Assembly (NCBI RefSeq): GCF_016906535.1
Contig: NC_057382.1
Coordinates: forward strand, 1,674,001-1,738,000
DNA length: 64,000 nucleotides
DNA from: Rhizoctonia solani
Lineage: Eukaryota; Basidiomycota; Agaricomycetes; Cantharellales; Ceratobasidiaceae
Reading direction: 5' to 3'
Numbering within the stretch: position 1 is the first letter of the stretch; each line of letters opens with the position of its first letter. The notes below the pieces were generated by a model. The model was not told where the DNA came from. It saw only the letters and a list, made by a program, of their open reading frames with translations, and searched no databases. The position numbers were made by a program, and so were the translations under genes. Below are positions 11,746 to 23,945 of this stretch, in pieces.

Positions 11746-13278
11746 TGTTAGCTATAGCCCCACCGCACGAGGAGGGAAGAGAAAAGAGGGACTTGGCTGA
11801 GCACAGCAATTTATAGCACGTCGGGGCACTTGATCGAGTTAGCGCGCCGAGTTCGGAGATCTGGGTTTTTGTATTTCTGTATTGAGGGCGCTTGTGCCTA
11901 GGTCTTGGAGAATGAGTCTTTTTGTACGTCCAAGTGAGTAGACAATGATCGTGGGGTCAAGTGGGTGTGTATGAACCGACGTTGGCGAGAGAGAGAGAAA
12001 GTATGACTGTCGGCGGCGTGTATGTATGTGTGGGAGACAAGTTATGGCTCGTAGCCCGCCCCGCATGGGTTTTCCGCATCAAGCTGCTTCTTCGAAGCTC
12101 TTCCTCCACATTGTCCGTGCTTCTCTGTCTTATTCTATATCGTCATACTTAGTTCTATCCTCAGCCTCAGTCCTCTTAGTCCTCTCAGTCCTTGGTGTAC
12201 CATCTCGCATATATTCTATCTCGGCGACCGCGGCCGATACGAGTGGGAGAGCCTTATCCCGAACTCGCCCCGAGCGCTTCCTTTTGGGGCGATGTGAGTA
12301 CATACACGTGTAGAACAAGGTGCAAGTGTGCAAGCGTGGATAATTGATACCAGAACGTAATCCGATTACAATGACATTGATACTACTGTTACACATACAA
12401 GTCCGATTTGGTTCGGGGGTTTATGATAGAATCCAAGTCTGGATAATGTGTCAACTGTCGTAAATGTACTGTAATACTCGGCGGCGGTCATCAACATGCG
12501 CATGGGTGGCGCGTCGAGATTTGGGGATCCGCAAGGAACGGTCCGGGGCGAGACGAGGCGAGATGAGGTGTGGGAGTGATTCCCTCGTCTGCTACGGTTC
12601 CGAGTCGTCCGGATCGGGGACCATTACAGATGGTCTATAGGCTATGGAACAAGTTCTGCCTGCCTACACCCTAGTGTTTGTTGTTCGATTGCTGGTATGG
12701 CTATACGCGGAAACATCACATCAGAAAGATCGCCCCAGGCCTGGGATTCGCAACCTAGAATCAAAGGGGCGATTGCGTAGATAGGGGGAAGTATCCGTGA
12801 TCGTCGTGCGTTATGTCTATTAATTGTGAATGAAAATAGGGAATTGTACAGTCTCGAAATTGAATTTCGTGCCCAGGTTTTTGTGACGAAATGGAGTTTT
12901 TGTGATTTAGAATAATGGGCGACCTGAAAGCCTGTTGATCGATTAGATGTGGTCGAGAGAAGATTGGATATGAGGGAATAGATGGTACTGTGGAATCGGG
13001 CAAGTTGGGACATAGGAGGAAAGAGCGCGGTAGTGTTTGGGCATGTTTGTGCGCGCGTCGAACAACGCCACTCGACAGAGTTGCTTCCTTCGACGACGAG
13101 TGAACGGCCCCTTGCCTGTGTACTTTTTGAGCGACAGATCCCACAAACACACGGTCATCGTATATATTTAGGGTAGGACAACTCCTAGTGGGTCTACCGA
13201 ACTCACTCTTTGACTCGACTGGACTCGGCTGGACTTGAGTGTTGGGACATTGATAGTGTGCTTACTCGGCTAGTAGCG
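11746..13278. promoter_or_regulatory. Intergenic region between divergent arrestin-like B and Cdh1
   Basis: Both neighbours point away, so the 1.5 kb must hold two promoters. A TATA-like element (tatatattta) lies at about 13160, roughly 120 bp before the Cdh1 start. Open frames in the interval (for example 12642..13158 on the minus strand) show low-complexity translation and no domain, so I do not call a gene. Confidence 0.4.
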
Positions 13279-15508
13279 ATGCCACCGACGAATCTTTTCT
13301 TCTCGCGCATTCAGTCTGCACCTGTTCCCGACGACGAGAACGATCCCTTCCCACCACCGCCCCATACTCCCATCGATGGCGGGAGCACACCCCATATCCC
13401 CAGCGCCCTCCATTTCGGGCATGTACGGACCCAGAGCAACCTCTCCTCCACTGCGTACACAGACATCCCCGAACACACCGACAACGAATCAGAGTCGAGC
13501 ATGACCTCCATCTCAACCCCGCCCTCTGCGCTCGCCAACCCCAACTCCAACGCCAGCCCTGCGAAGCTCGAGCCCCCGAACACCCTCGACAGCGACGAGG
13601 AGAATGAGATCGATGTTGCCCTCGGTCCCTCGGCAAGCACTTGTTTCCCGACTAATGCGCTCAGACCCAGTTTGAGTGCCCCCTCGATTGGCATCCAGTC
13701 TGTTCATTCCGCCTCGCCTGTGCGTTCCGCGTCGGGCCCTTCCTTTGGCCACGGCTTCACGTTTGGTGGTCGTCTGGCGATGGGCAGCGTCAAGGGCAAA
13801 GGACGGGTGCTCGACAGCTTTGATATGCTCGATGCCAGCCCCAGCAGCGTCAAACCCAAAGCATCCAGTATATGGTCTACCGGGACGGGCAGCGGAGGGA
13901 GCACAGGCACACCCGAACGGAGTCCACGCAAACGAGAACACGGCGACCGGTTCATCCCCCAACGAGATGACTGGGACAACACACATCTCTCCACAACCTA
14001 CAATCTCTCATCCGACCCCCGACCTCCCACCCCGAGACGAACCCCCATCGAGACTGATGCTCACAAGGAGCAGCAGAATCGCACGTTTAGCACGGCCTTG
14101 GCGAGCGAGATGTTCCCTCATGCGCCGTTTATGCCTTCCAGCTCTCCGGGCTCGGTATCTGGTATTGGCATCAAGCGGCGGAGGAGTCCTAGTCCGGCCC
14201 CTTCCACTCCTTCAAGGCAGCGTATACTCGGGTTTTCCACCCCGGGGTCTACCCCGGGTAGCGTGGTTTCCGATTTGGGACTGCTCGACGCATCTCACCC
14301 CGCTTATTCGCCGTATGCAGTGCGAAGGCGAACCCACGCGATGCTTACAGGCCCGCAAACGACCATCCGCACCATATCCAAAACTCCATACAAGGTTCTC
14401 GACGCCCCCGAGCTCAAAGACGACTTTTATCTCAATCTTGTCGATTGGAGTTCCACGAATCTACTGGTGTAGGATTGGGCTCGTGTGTATATCTTTGGAG
14501 CGCAGAGAGCAGTAAAGTTGTCAAGCTTTGCGATCTCGGAAATGTGAATCCGGTGACGAGCGTTAATTGGGTTCAGAAAGTGAGTCGCGAACGTGTGCCC
14601 AATGGTTGATTGAATTAATTTATCCCTCGCAACAGGGCTCAACAGTAGCCATCGGCACCCAAAACGGAGAAATCCTCATCTACGACGCAACCACCCTTCA
14701 AAAACAACGCACCCTGACCGGGCACGCATCGCGCGTGGGAGCACTCGCATGGTCCAACTACACCCTCTCTTCCGGCTCGCGAGACCGCACCATTCTCAAT
14801 TTCGACGTCCGGCTCCCGCCCGCTTCGGCGACGGTGAGCAAACTCGCCGGACACCGACAGGAAATCTGTGGTCTGAAATGGTCGTGTCCCTCGGACGAAT
14901 TCGTTCGTGATCCCGTGATGCTTGCGAGCGGAGGCAACGACAACAAACTATTTGTCTGGGACATGCGCCACCCGACTCCGCTTTGGAAGTTTCACGAGCA
15001 TATAGCGGCTGTCAAGGCTATCGCATGGTCGCCGCACCAGAGTGGGCTGCTGGCTTCGGGTGGAGGCACGGCGGACAAGAAGATTAGGTTTTGGAATACG
15101 AGTGTAGGCGTTGGGATCAGTGAGATGGATACCGGATCGCAGGTATGTTCACTCCCTCCCTAGTTTGTGTGTTTCATTCAAGTTGTGTTAATGGTGTTTG
15201 TCAAGGTGTGTAACCTCACATGGTCCAAAACGTCCAACGAACTCGTGAGCACACACGGCTACTCGTCGACTCAGCCACAAAACCAAGTCTGCATCTGGAA
15301 ATACCCGTCCCTGTCGCTCGTGGCGACCTTGTCCGGACACGTTCATCGAGTACTCTACCTCGCAATGAACCCGACAGGGGACACGATCGTCACTGGCGCA
15401 GGGGACGAAACACTCCGATTCTGGAACGCGTTCCCGAAACGAGGTGAAGTTGAGCGAAGGGCGAGAGAAGGAGAAGGAGCATTGGACGAGGGCGGAAAGA
15501 TTCGATAG
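13279..15508 (+). CDS. FZR1: APC/C co-activator Cdh1/Fizzy-related (one apparent frameshift)
   Basis: Exons 13279..14579, 14636..15142 and 15206..15508 sum to 2111 nt, one short of 704 codons. Diagnostic motifs: the C-box DRFIPQR near residue 223, YKVLDAPELKDDFYLNLVDW at the start of the seven-bladed WD40 propeller, WSxxTLSSGSRDRTI, LKWSCPSDEF, and the C-terminal Ile-Arg (GGKIR) that docks on APC/C TPR subunits. The protein would activate the anaphase-promoting complex from late mitosis through G1. The frame breaks at 14466..14467 (GG): the propeller reads NLLV then stop, while the expected VGLGSCVYLWS lies one frame over. One extra G gives LLGVGLGS. The region before the C-box (about 220 residues, Ser/Pro-rich) is long for this family; the ATG at 13279 is the first in frame. 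Confidence 0.88.
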
Positions 15509-16702
15509 CCCTTTCCGCTCTCGCGGGGTTTTTTTTCACCCCTCTGTTTCAGGGGTTTCAGGACTCTTTTATCTCCTTGTTTGGTCTTTGGGCTACCTCT
15601 CCCTGTTCCTTCCCTTGATTGGGTGTTCTCGCTCTCTCTCGCTCTCTCGGTTCGCTATCTACTCGTACATTTTTTCTTTTCTTTGCCTTGGTTTTTATCC
15701 GTCAACCAACCAACCAACCGTCCATCAATCCATCCTGCATCGCGTCTCCTACGCCATCCATCCCTCATCATCACTGCCATTATATTACACCGACCAACCA
15801 TTCAACTACCTACCCATCCATCCACCCATCCATTCATTCGACTTGTCCCATTGATCTACTTGCCCCCACTCCAGCATGTTTCGCTATGTCCAACTGTGTG
15901 ATTTGTTCCCTTTTTAGCATTTATTTTCTCTCTCTCTCCGTGTCTGAATTATCTGTTGATGTAGCTTACCTTGTTTATCTTACTTGATTTGCATATGAAT
16001 TCTCTCAACGCAAGATGCATATCCATGAGTTTACAACTATACGCAAGCCGTGTCGTTACATGTTATATCGTCCAAATGAGGGCACTTAACCACGAAATGA
16101 GTTTGTTTGGCGTCCCTGGTCATGGTACTTGTCGATACGTACCCCTGTCGATCTTCACGCAAGCGCGTTCTCCCGATTGAAGAAGCTCGGCGCGAAAGGT
16201 GCTGGTCTCTGCGGCTATGACTTTTACGGCGTAACAGTTAGGTTCTTTACGCTACGATGGAGGGTTGGGATTCGGAGTGCGCACAGGTATAAAGATGGCT
16301 TGATTCTTGGGTAATGTTGAATATATATACAGCGGGTTCGAATACGATCCACAATCCACATCCAAACGCCATCCATAGTCCACTCTCGTCCCGAAATTAT
16401 TCTAAACCCCGTATTCAAACTTACTCTGCGTCCCGTACGCGTACGAACAATGTCGCACCATCTCGCGTTGTCTCATACCACCCGCGCAACCTTTGCCATG
16501 TCCGGAATGGAAGACAAGATAGTCCTCAGAGCTCCCTCTGTGCACCGGAACTTCGTAGGGAAACGGAGCGTCGGTTCGTTCTACCCAGCTTGCCTTCGCT
16601 CGTTCATTTGACGATGACTCATAACACACATTTATATATATACTTACTGTACTGTACTGTATATACACGCGGGACCCTAACACAAACACAGAATCCCCAT
16701 GG
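15509..16702. repeat. Cdh1 3' region with tetranucleotide repeats
   Basis: From about 15702 to 15719 there is a (caac)n run, and from about 15750 to 15840 imperfect (catc)n/(ccat)n repeats. They look like slipped-strand microsatellites in the 3' flank. A pyrimidine-rich stretch (15620-15680) precedes them. No gene was found in the rest of the interval. Confidence 0.6.
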
Positions 16703-16867
16703 ATGGTATCCGACTCGAAGACGATCGAGGGAACGCTAAGCTACGAGGATATCAGGTGCATCTCGGGTGCGGCTCGGGCCATCGCCGAGGTTGTCGTGCG
16801 GAGACTGGTGGTCGAGTTTAAATCGTTGAAACCGGGAGAAGCCGACGAGTGGTGGTGGCTATTGTGA
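16703..16867 (+). CDS. Short unassigned open frame, possibly a gene's 3' exon
   Basis: The ATG at 16703 opens 54 codons of protein-like composition: SYEDIRCISGAARAIAEVV, then RRLVVEFKSLKPGEADEWWW. It either stops at 16867 or splices from a gtgagt donor (about 16864) to an acceptor near 16923, where it stops after one more Phe. The amphipathic helix followed by three tryptophans looks coding rather than random. I do not recognise a family, and no upstream exon could be joined. Downstream (16925-17340) is T-rich and empty. Confidence 0.35.
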   Translation: MVSDSKTIEGTLSYEDIRCISGAARAIAEVVVRRLVVEFKSLKPGEADEWWWLL

Positions 16868-17343
16868 GTTGTGCGAGTTTTGGGCTTGCGTGGTAACTGA
16901 TAATCGAGCGTATTGTGGTTCTAGTTTAAAAGTGCGTTTGGGTTTTGGTTTGGTTTGATTTTTTTTGGTTGGGGTCTTTTTGATTATTTTTTGGATAGGT
17001 GATGATGATGTCGAGGCGATGGTTACTACTGTCTCGGATGGGAACTGGCAGTCGTTTTGAACGCATATACCCAATAAACGGATTGATCATGCGCATGTAA
17101 TTGTATATTAGGAGCGATTTTGGCCAAATGAATGCGGTGCTTGTGTATGCTGTATATGGCAATCTATCCGGGCAACTTCACAGCCTAGCATTTACCAATT
17201 CTTAAGACGCGTATACATGCATCCACGTATACCTGCGATGCACCATGACTCGTCGGATTATCAATCATGCATGGAAGATTTATATATATGCCCACCTACG
17301 CCAATCCATAATGTAGGCACTCTACTTCTGCTCAGGCAAAACA

Positions 17344-17830
17344 ATGTTGCGGAGACTAAGAAATCATAATCTTATTATTCTTCCTATTTCACTTGTTCTT
17401 CTATTATTTTTTGGGATGCGCTGGTATTTCGATCGGTCGGCGGTCGCGATTCTTTATGGGACCCCTTCGGGCCTTTACCTCGAAATCCCAAAGTTGGGTA
17501 AAACCTTCTCGTCAGAGGGCGTTGACGGCAAGTATACTCATTTAATTATACTTTTAAGCTCCGGTTAAGAGAACTGCTTTAGAGATGAAAGTCATGGCTT
17601 CAGCCCCCATCGTTGGTACATTCCACTACGTCGACTCAAAAGTTCTGTACCAGTCTTTGCATACCGCTCCCAAATTCATCGATGGGGTATATTCTATTGC
17701 GTTCTACGAGAGGGGTTCATTGAATTCGGTTGCTAGTGTGAGTCGAGTCATTTCTGATGATGGGTGCACCTCGGCTAACCACCTTTGCCACACGGGATAG
17801 TTCAAGTGTGCGTTTGTGTACTAAAAAAGC
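17344..17830 (+). CDS. Unassigned gene or relic with an N-terminal membrane segment
   Basis: The ATG at 17344 starts MLRRLRNHN, followed by a strong hydrophobic segment (LIILPISLVLLLFFGMRW), which fits a type II anchor or uncleaved signal. A donor at about 17532 and an acceptor near 17583 would lead to a second block (PIVGTFHYVDSKVLYQ), then a gtgagt donor near 17739 and a last exon starting FKCAFVY. The phase across the first intron is ambiguous. I do not recognise the family. A block at 18445..18806 has a similar GTF-aromatic-Tyr element and also splices into a Phe-starting last exon. Confidence 0.35.
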
Positions 17831-18444
17831 GGTATGACCTCATTGACACCCTCTCCTTACAGATCCTGACCACCTTCAAGGTGGAAGTATTACAACTCAA
17901 GTGATCGTTCCGGGGTACTGGAAGAAATACAATGCACCACATGACAGGACTGATAGGACACAGCCGCCTAGTGTGACAATACTGCCGGTATTGTAAAAAA
18001 TAAGTATTCAACTAATCATGAGCCTTTTTGTTGGTGTCATATTTGTCGGTGCTTGGCTTCCCAACCCATCATATGCCCCACAAAGGCAAGTGTCGTAGAC
18101 TATCAGTTAAATTGAATGGCTATATGCGGCCGACGTATACATATTAAATAGATTAAATTCAGGCTACTGGATTTAGTTCTTTGCCACCATAAGCGATGGA
18201 TCAAAGTTGATACCGACCAGGCCCAGATCTTTTTCTCTGATCCCTGATGAACCGGGGAGGCAAGTCTTGCAGGTGGCCTGACCTCACTGATGGATTCCTC
18301 AACAGTCGTGACGTTATGGGAAAGCCAACGCCTGGGCGTAAATGGTACTGCTCTCGACGCTCAACGCCCCGCAAAGTGAGCGCATAGCAGGGTATATAGA
18401 GTGGCCGTTCCCACTCGGTTGAGGGCTCACCACGCATCAGAAAC

Positions 18445-18890
18445 ATGACCAGAACGCTCTATCTGTCCAATAAAGTGAAGGCCACGCTCAGTTTGGCTGG
18501 CTCGGAGAATATAATGACGATCATCGTCCCAGAGATTCGACGCCGATTCGCCGGAAAAAAGGCTTTTAGTACGTGAGAGATTAGCAACGGTTAACTGTTT
18601 ATTTTGTGTGTGTTTTTGACTATATGCTAGCTTCGCCTTGGGTCGAGTCTTCAATTGAGCCTATACATGGGACTTTTAAGTATTTGCATACAGCTCAGCT
18701 CACCGGCGAGTCTGACGCAACGGTTGAAACCAACGACAATCAAATATCCATAGAATTCAAGCTCGTGGATGGTGGCCCGGGCCTCGAGGATACGGTTATT
18801 GCGATTGTGAGTATGGTCATCGTACACCTGAAAGGTGTAACCGTGTAACTTTAGTATACTAATTATGCATATGACTCCAGTTCGAAAGTG
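18445..18890 (+). CDS. Unassigned short protein, possible relative of the preceding ORF
   Basis: Exons 18445..18568 and 18631..18806 join in frame. The product starts MTRTLYLSNKVKATLS and includes PIHGTFKYLHTAQLTGESD and an acidic EFKLVDGGPGLEDTV stretch. The last block then meets a gtgagt donor, with a probable terminal exon at about 18881 starting Phe-Glu. I see no signal peptide or known domain. The true start may lie upstream, where frames are closed. It could be a decayed lineage-specific gene. The following interval, up to 19571, holds nothing I can support. Confidence 0.3.
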
Positions 18891-19571
18891 AGTCGTTATT
18901 TCATACAAGCTAGACCACAAGAACCCACAGGTTCATGCTAGGCGATAATGCGACACATGGTCTCTCAACAACCGTTCTGCAAGGGAGATGGGACTCTTTC
19001 TAGTAGTGCAAGAATCCGGGAGTGACGCAGTTTTCCATGAGGATGCGCCCACTATTGTACGCTAGTGCCTGAAATGGAAGCAATATGAGGAACCTGATTC
19101 GTTCTGGCCTATTTGAGCCATGTCGGATACCTACCACAAGCTTGAGTCTCGAGAATAGTCCGTTTCTTGTACCCCAGGTGATGTTACAGGACAATAGTAT
19201 CGATATCGTCCTCGTTTGCTCCTCGAATATGTTTGAAATATTCCAATCAAGCAATCTCAGGCCAAGGTGTTGCGTATACACGTTATCATGTAGGATCACT
19301 GCAAGTTAGATTGCAATCACTGTAATAGTACAACAGCTAATTGTACAGGACACCATCGGTCCGAACAACCCAAGAACCGGGAACGAGAGAAGAATAGACC
19401 AGATGACAGTCTGAAATGGAAGAGGTAAACAAGGATAAATAGTGTGCGGATGGTATACGGGTAGACAATAAGAAAGATCGGGGAAGGAACGTGGGAGAAC
19501 GGAGATCAGGAACAGGGGAGTGGTCAAGGATGTATGTGAGAATGGGAATGTAGAGAATGAGGGTCGCGGAA

Positions 19572-21138
19572 TCAATACCTCGTACCGGTCACAGCAATAG
19601 AATGGCGTCGACCGTTCCATGCTGGATCTAAACAACTCGAAGGGGGTACGAGTGTGGCACTTGGATAGCGCATCTTCTTCTCCGGAGATTCAACTTTTAC
19701 CGTCGGCGCTGGGGTAGCGAGGGACATTTGGGGCAGAACAGCTGTGGACGGAGGGAAGAGTGAGGCTTGGGCAGCCCACATGCTTGGATTGAATGCGTCC
19801 GGATCGCTACCCGAAGTAGAATCGCAGGGCGTACGAGGTGGGGTTGTTTTGACTTCGTGCTCTACTTCCATTTCACTGGTAGAATCTTCGGCGAGTTCGG
19901 GAATAGGTGCGCACCATTGAGCAACACTGAATACGGGTGATTCATGTGCTCGCATGGCTATGGAAGCAGGCTTCATAAACACCAGGGGTGGGGGTAGATG
20001 AGGGTGTGGGCGTTGGGTAGGGGGAAGAGGTGCAGGTGGTAGAGGTGCAGTATAGCTTGGACCTGTACTTGATGGTGCCGCTCCGAACTGGTCCGCGGCT
20101 TGCCATTGGGAAAAATTGAAAAGTCCTTTTTCTGGAGGCGGCAGAGACAGACTAGTGTGCATATAACTAGAACGCCGGGAAAGGTAGGGTACTTTTTGAG
20201 AAGTGTGAGCGACGCGAGGCGGGGGTGTGTTTGATGAAGATGATGGGGAAGCAGGGGGAGAAGGTAGGCCTTGAACGGGCTTTGTTACTGGGACCGAACT
20301 TGCGTTCGATGGTCCAGCAATCGGCTGAGTGGATTCCGCTGCGCTTGGAATACTCTGTGGGTCACCAAAGGCGCGAAAGCTACGCGAGCTACTGCGCGCG
20401 GTAGTAGATACGGACCTTGCCCCGTACAGTACCGATAAACTAGGCAGCGAACAACGCCTCTGTCCACCCAGCATTTCTTCACTAAATATTGTCCCTTCGC
20501 GCATCGAGAACATCCTATTATCATTCGGTTCGGGAAGAGGCCCGATCCAAAGCCTGTGCTCGAGGGCGTCAAACATGGCTTCAATACATGCAGAGATCAT
20601 TCGTGAGGAACTGCCGGTGAGGCGGGCCCATGTTTCGGTGCGATACGATCCATCTTCCAAAAACCGGTGTGCAAGTATCAGTGCACCCACAAAGGCGGTT
20701 CGCGGATCGCCAGGAACTGGACGGAACCGAGGTTTGGCACGTTCAAGGTACTCAAGTGCCGTATAAAAGACACCTGCCGAGGCACGGGCGTAGTAGGAAA
20801 GGTTTGCAATATACCATGATACTGTGGGTTGTCGAGTTGCAAGCGGTTCGGGAAAATACAGTCCTTGAGTACGGCCTAGGGGTACGGGTGGAGGATCGGA
20901 ACATAGCCGAGGATCAGGGTGGTTGTCGGGTGTAAGACCGTATATCGAACGAAGGATGGCACAAGCTTTATCTAATATTTGGGTGAGGGTCAGGTAAAGT
21001 GCATTGAACACCTAGATAAAATGCATTACTGATGAAAGCTTCCGCGTCGTGCCCGGAGAGGGTTGGATCTCGAGGATGGGACTGGCAGCCCTGACATTGC
21101 CCTTGGTGGTTGGTGGGCAGTACGCTATGTTTGCTCAT
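19572..21138 (-). CDS. Pho85-type (PCL) cyclin 1
   Basis: Exon 1 is 21030..21138 (start MSKHSVLPTN) and exon 2 is 19572..20971, giving 502 residues with no break. The intron is 58 nt with donor gtaatg, a ctgac branch site and a ttag acceptor. The cyclin box spans roughly residues 30-165: EAFINKACAILRS, TVSWYIANLSYYARASAG, RTAFVGALILAHRFLEDGSY, TWARLTGSSSRMI and ALEHRLWIG. The remaining two thirds is Ser/Pro-rich and probably disordered. PCL cyclins target Pho85-like CDKs in phosphate, glycogen, amino-acid and cell-cycle control. Which PCL group this belongs to cannot be told from the sequence. It is head-to-head with the PCL gene at 22806. Confidence 0.78.
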
Positions 21139-22805
21139 TGCAATAGTTACAGGTAGGGCGGTGTGAGCCTGCACGCTGCTCGACCTGATCCAACGAGTTT
21201 GGCTCGAGGCTTTGAGAACCTAGTGCACTAGGGGGGTGCGTTCAAGTCGGAAGGCCATTCCATGGGTGGAGGCACTTATAGTGGATGGGCCAACCAGAGT
21301 GATGGATCGACTGGGGATTGAGGTGTGATACAAAGACCCACTGGGACAAGCAGAGAATTGAGCGTAGGCAGGCGTGGCATAGTGATGGCAAATGGACGGC
21401 CAGAGGATCAATAGCGAGAGACCAAGACAATAATCCGGATCGATCACAGAATGTTATTGTTGGACCCGCACGGACAGCCAGCGCTTCCAGCCCTCCTCTC
21501 GTCTGACCTCACTACACCCAAATAAGGAACAATCACGAGGCCTCCGATCTCCCATGGGTGATGGGCTGAAGTATACTGTTATACTTGTGACGCATTTCTT
21601 TTTGGGCGTAGCAACGCGTTACAGTTTTACACAGATCTCACGTCAGCTTCAAGATTATCCATGCATGCAGTGGCAGTGCTCAGCACACGGACAAAGCAGA
21701 GGACTGGTTTCAACCACAACGCCCAATGCACTTAATTTACGACCCCAACACCACATATCTGGTGGTGCACTCTTCATAATCGCATACACCAGACCCGAGT
21801 CTATTCTATATTAGATGAGAACCCACTATGGTTGCATTCTAGTTGCCTAGGCCCCGCTGTAAACCCATCCTAGCCGCACCCGAATGGCATGGGTAAATGG
21901 ATCATGTCGCGAACTGTCTGGCGATGTCTTCCGACATGAGTTCATCTCACGTCTGACGAGCAATTCATCATGTCTCTGTCTGACATTATCCGCCGTATCT
22001 TTGGCTGTCGCTCTGCTCTGTCAGTTCTCGCCTCGGTGGCTCGCCTTTCCGCGTACCTTGGTCATCTTTACTTTGATGGTGTCTGGGGGATCTTGCTCAC
22101 GTGATGTAAAAAAGCAGCGGCAGAGTGGAGGAAAGCTAAGTGAGTCATACGCTATGTTCCGATCCTGGACCTGGTGGAGTTGCGATGCACTGAAAACTTC
22201 CAAAAAATTACTCCACTTGGTACGATTGACTCCAATCGAACGGTCTGGTAGCCTCTAGTACGATCCTCCGCGCTGCTTGCGCGGCGGCCGTACGCGGGAT
22301 GTGTGTATTCCGAGGCCGAGAAGACCCTGAGTGCTGTGACCGGGGTCCGAAATGGCTGCCGGCGGCTTACGGGGTGCTTACAAGGTGCTCCCGGCTAAGG
22401 CTCGATTCACCCCACGCGTGCGGCCCAAACCCAATGTGATCCCGGCTCTCCATCGCAGAGTAAGCATGGCGTTTCCCGAACCACACTCAGTTGCCTATAA
22501 AATTGCTCGTCTGGTCCGATCATTGGGCATACCCCCCGCCCGTCCTCACAGCACCTGCCCATTGCCGGATTTAGGGAGCCACTCTGATTTATCAAGCACC
22601 TCGAATCATATACACCCGACCCTCCGAATCACATCCGCCGCTGGACCACGTCAGCTGTGCCCATACGCAGCCATTTTTCTAATCAAAGCCGCCAAATAAA
22701 GAGCCAAGCTTTTCTTGACTCATTGACTTTCAGGTATAAAGGGCTCAGGCGCCTCAAGCCACTCGACCTCCACATCCACACCCCCTTGGTATAATAAATT
22801 AACAA
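21139..22805. promoter_or_regulatory. Shared 1.67 kb upstream region of two divergent cyclin genes
   Basis: The region separates two Pho85-type cyclin genes transcribed away from each other. It contains a GC-rich patch (22255-22300, ccgcgctgcttgcgcggcgg) and a TATA-like cctataaaat at about 22493. A second TATA-like element (tataataaatt) at about 22790 lies just before the ATG at 22806. No coding region is supported. Confidence 0.45.
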
Positions 22806-23945
22806 ATGCAACCCACCCAAGCCCCAAATACCGATCCATTGCCCTCGACAGGCTCTTTTTGCTCCCGAACGACTCGAAAGCCTACCCGTTGGACTCCATA
22901 TGGCTCTCGATCTGCACCTCCTGTCACACGACGAGATTCCATACCCCTCCACGCCTCTCCTGCTCCAGCATACACACTCCCTCTTTCTCCGGAGCTTACA
23001 CCAGAAAGCGAGCCTACCTCGGGTAAACAGTCGCGATCCGTTACACTCGAGGATGTTCCGGAGAATTCCACGTGTGGCGAGAAACAGGAGTGGGAAGGCC
23101 ACGAGAAAGCAAGCAACATTAGTAGTACCAAATGTGACAAGAAATATGAGAACACAGATGATTTCATAGGTAAGTAATCTCCATACTCTGTTGCTCACTC
23201 GGATCTAATTATTATTCATATAGACGTAATGCTTGGAATACTTTCACTCATATATTGCTCACCTCTCCTCATCGCCGGCGGCCGTACGTTTGTAATCCCG
23301 CAAAACTTTGCCTCTCAACTTCCACCGGCTCAAAGCCACAATCTCGGTTCGACCACTGCCATAGGGCATCACAAGCCGAACCATATGCGTTGGTTTATAG
23401 AGCGATTACTTGAGCGTACACGCCCACCACGCGCAGTCTGCCAACTTGCCGTGGCATACTTGCTCAGCGCGAGCGATGCAGTGCAGAGCGAATTGCGTGC
23501 GGCGGCCGAGGCGCGGTTGCGCCGGGCTGCGACACACCACCATCCACCTTTGGCGCTCCCGCATATGTCTGCTCCGATAACCATGATGACGCCTGGCTCG
23601 GTACTCCCTCCGCCGCCCGACAGTCAATTACCTCCACCCTACTCGGCTGAGCCACCGATGCCCACATTCAACACCCCGATCGGAATGCCGCCTATTTCAC
23701 GCTTGCCACTTTCCACTCACAACCACCCACATCTTCCACTGCCCGGCGCCCCAGTTTCGGCACTGTTAGACCCGCGCCGGGTACTCTTGGCCGTGATGGT
23801 GCTCGCTCACAAGTTCCATCTTGACAAGACGTGGACAAACAAGGCATGGGCCAAGGTCAGCGGGCTTGAACCCCGCGAAGTCGGCCGATGCGAACGCACC
23901 GTGGCGATTGCTCTCGGGCATCGCTTGTGGGCCGGCCGTGTTTAG
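22806..23945 (+). CDS. Pho85-type (PCL) cyclin 2
   Basis: Exons 22806..23169 and 23224..23945 give 361 residues in one frame. The N-terminal 120 residues are Ser/Pro/Thr-rich. The cyclin fold begins HMRWFIERLLERTRPPRAVC and QLAVAYLLSASDAV. A proline-rich insert (about residues 225-290) follows, then DPRRVLLAVMVLAHKFHLDK, WTNKAWAKVSGLEPREVGR and ALGHRLWAGRV at the extreme C-terminus. This helix 3-5 block closely matches the cyclin at 53579..54272 (DARRVFLAALVLACKFVFDK, GLGSRDIGECERVVG). The proline-rich insert inside the cyclin box is a notable feature of both. Confidence 0.8.

Noticed and set aside
13262..13986. Several long minus-strand and frame-shifted open frames over Cdh1 and RCE1/OXA1
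   Set aside because: They are antisense or alternate-frame shadows of GC-rich coding sequence with well-supported products.
16330..16360. gggttcgaatacgatcc, resembling a tRNA T-arm (B box)
   Set aside because: No A box, acceptor pairing or anticodon arm could be formed around it.
20966..21030. Apparent frameshift, or an 18-nt intron, at the start of PCL cyclin 1 (SNAFYL to VFNALYLTL)
   Set aside because: A normal 58-nt intron (20972..21029) with donor gtaatg, a ctgac branch site and ttag joins AEAFI to NKACAILRS in frame, so no frameshift or micro-intron is needed.
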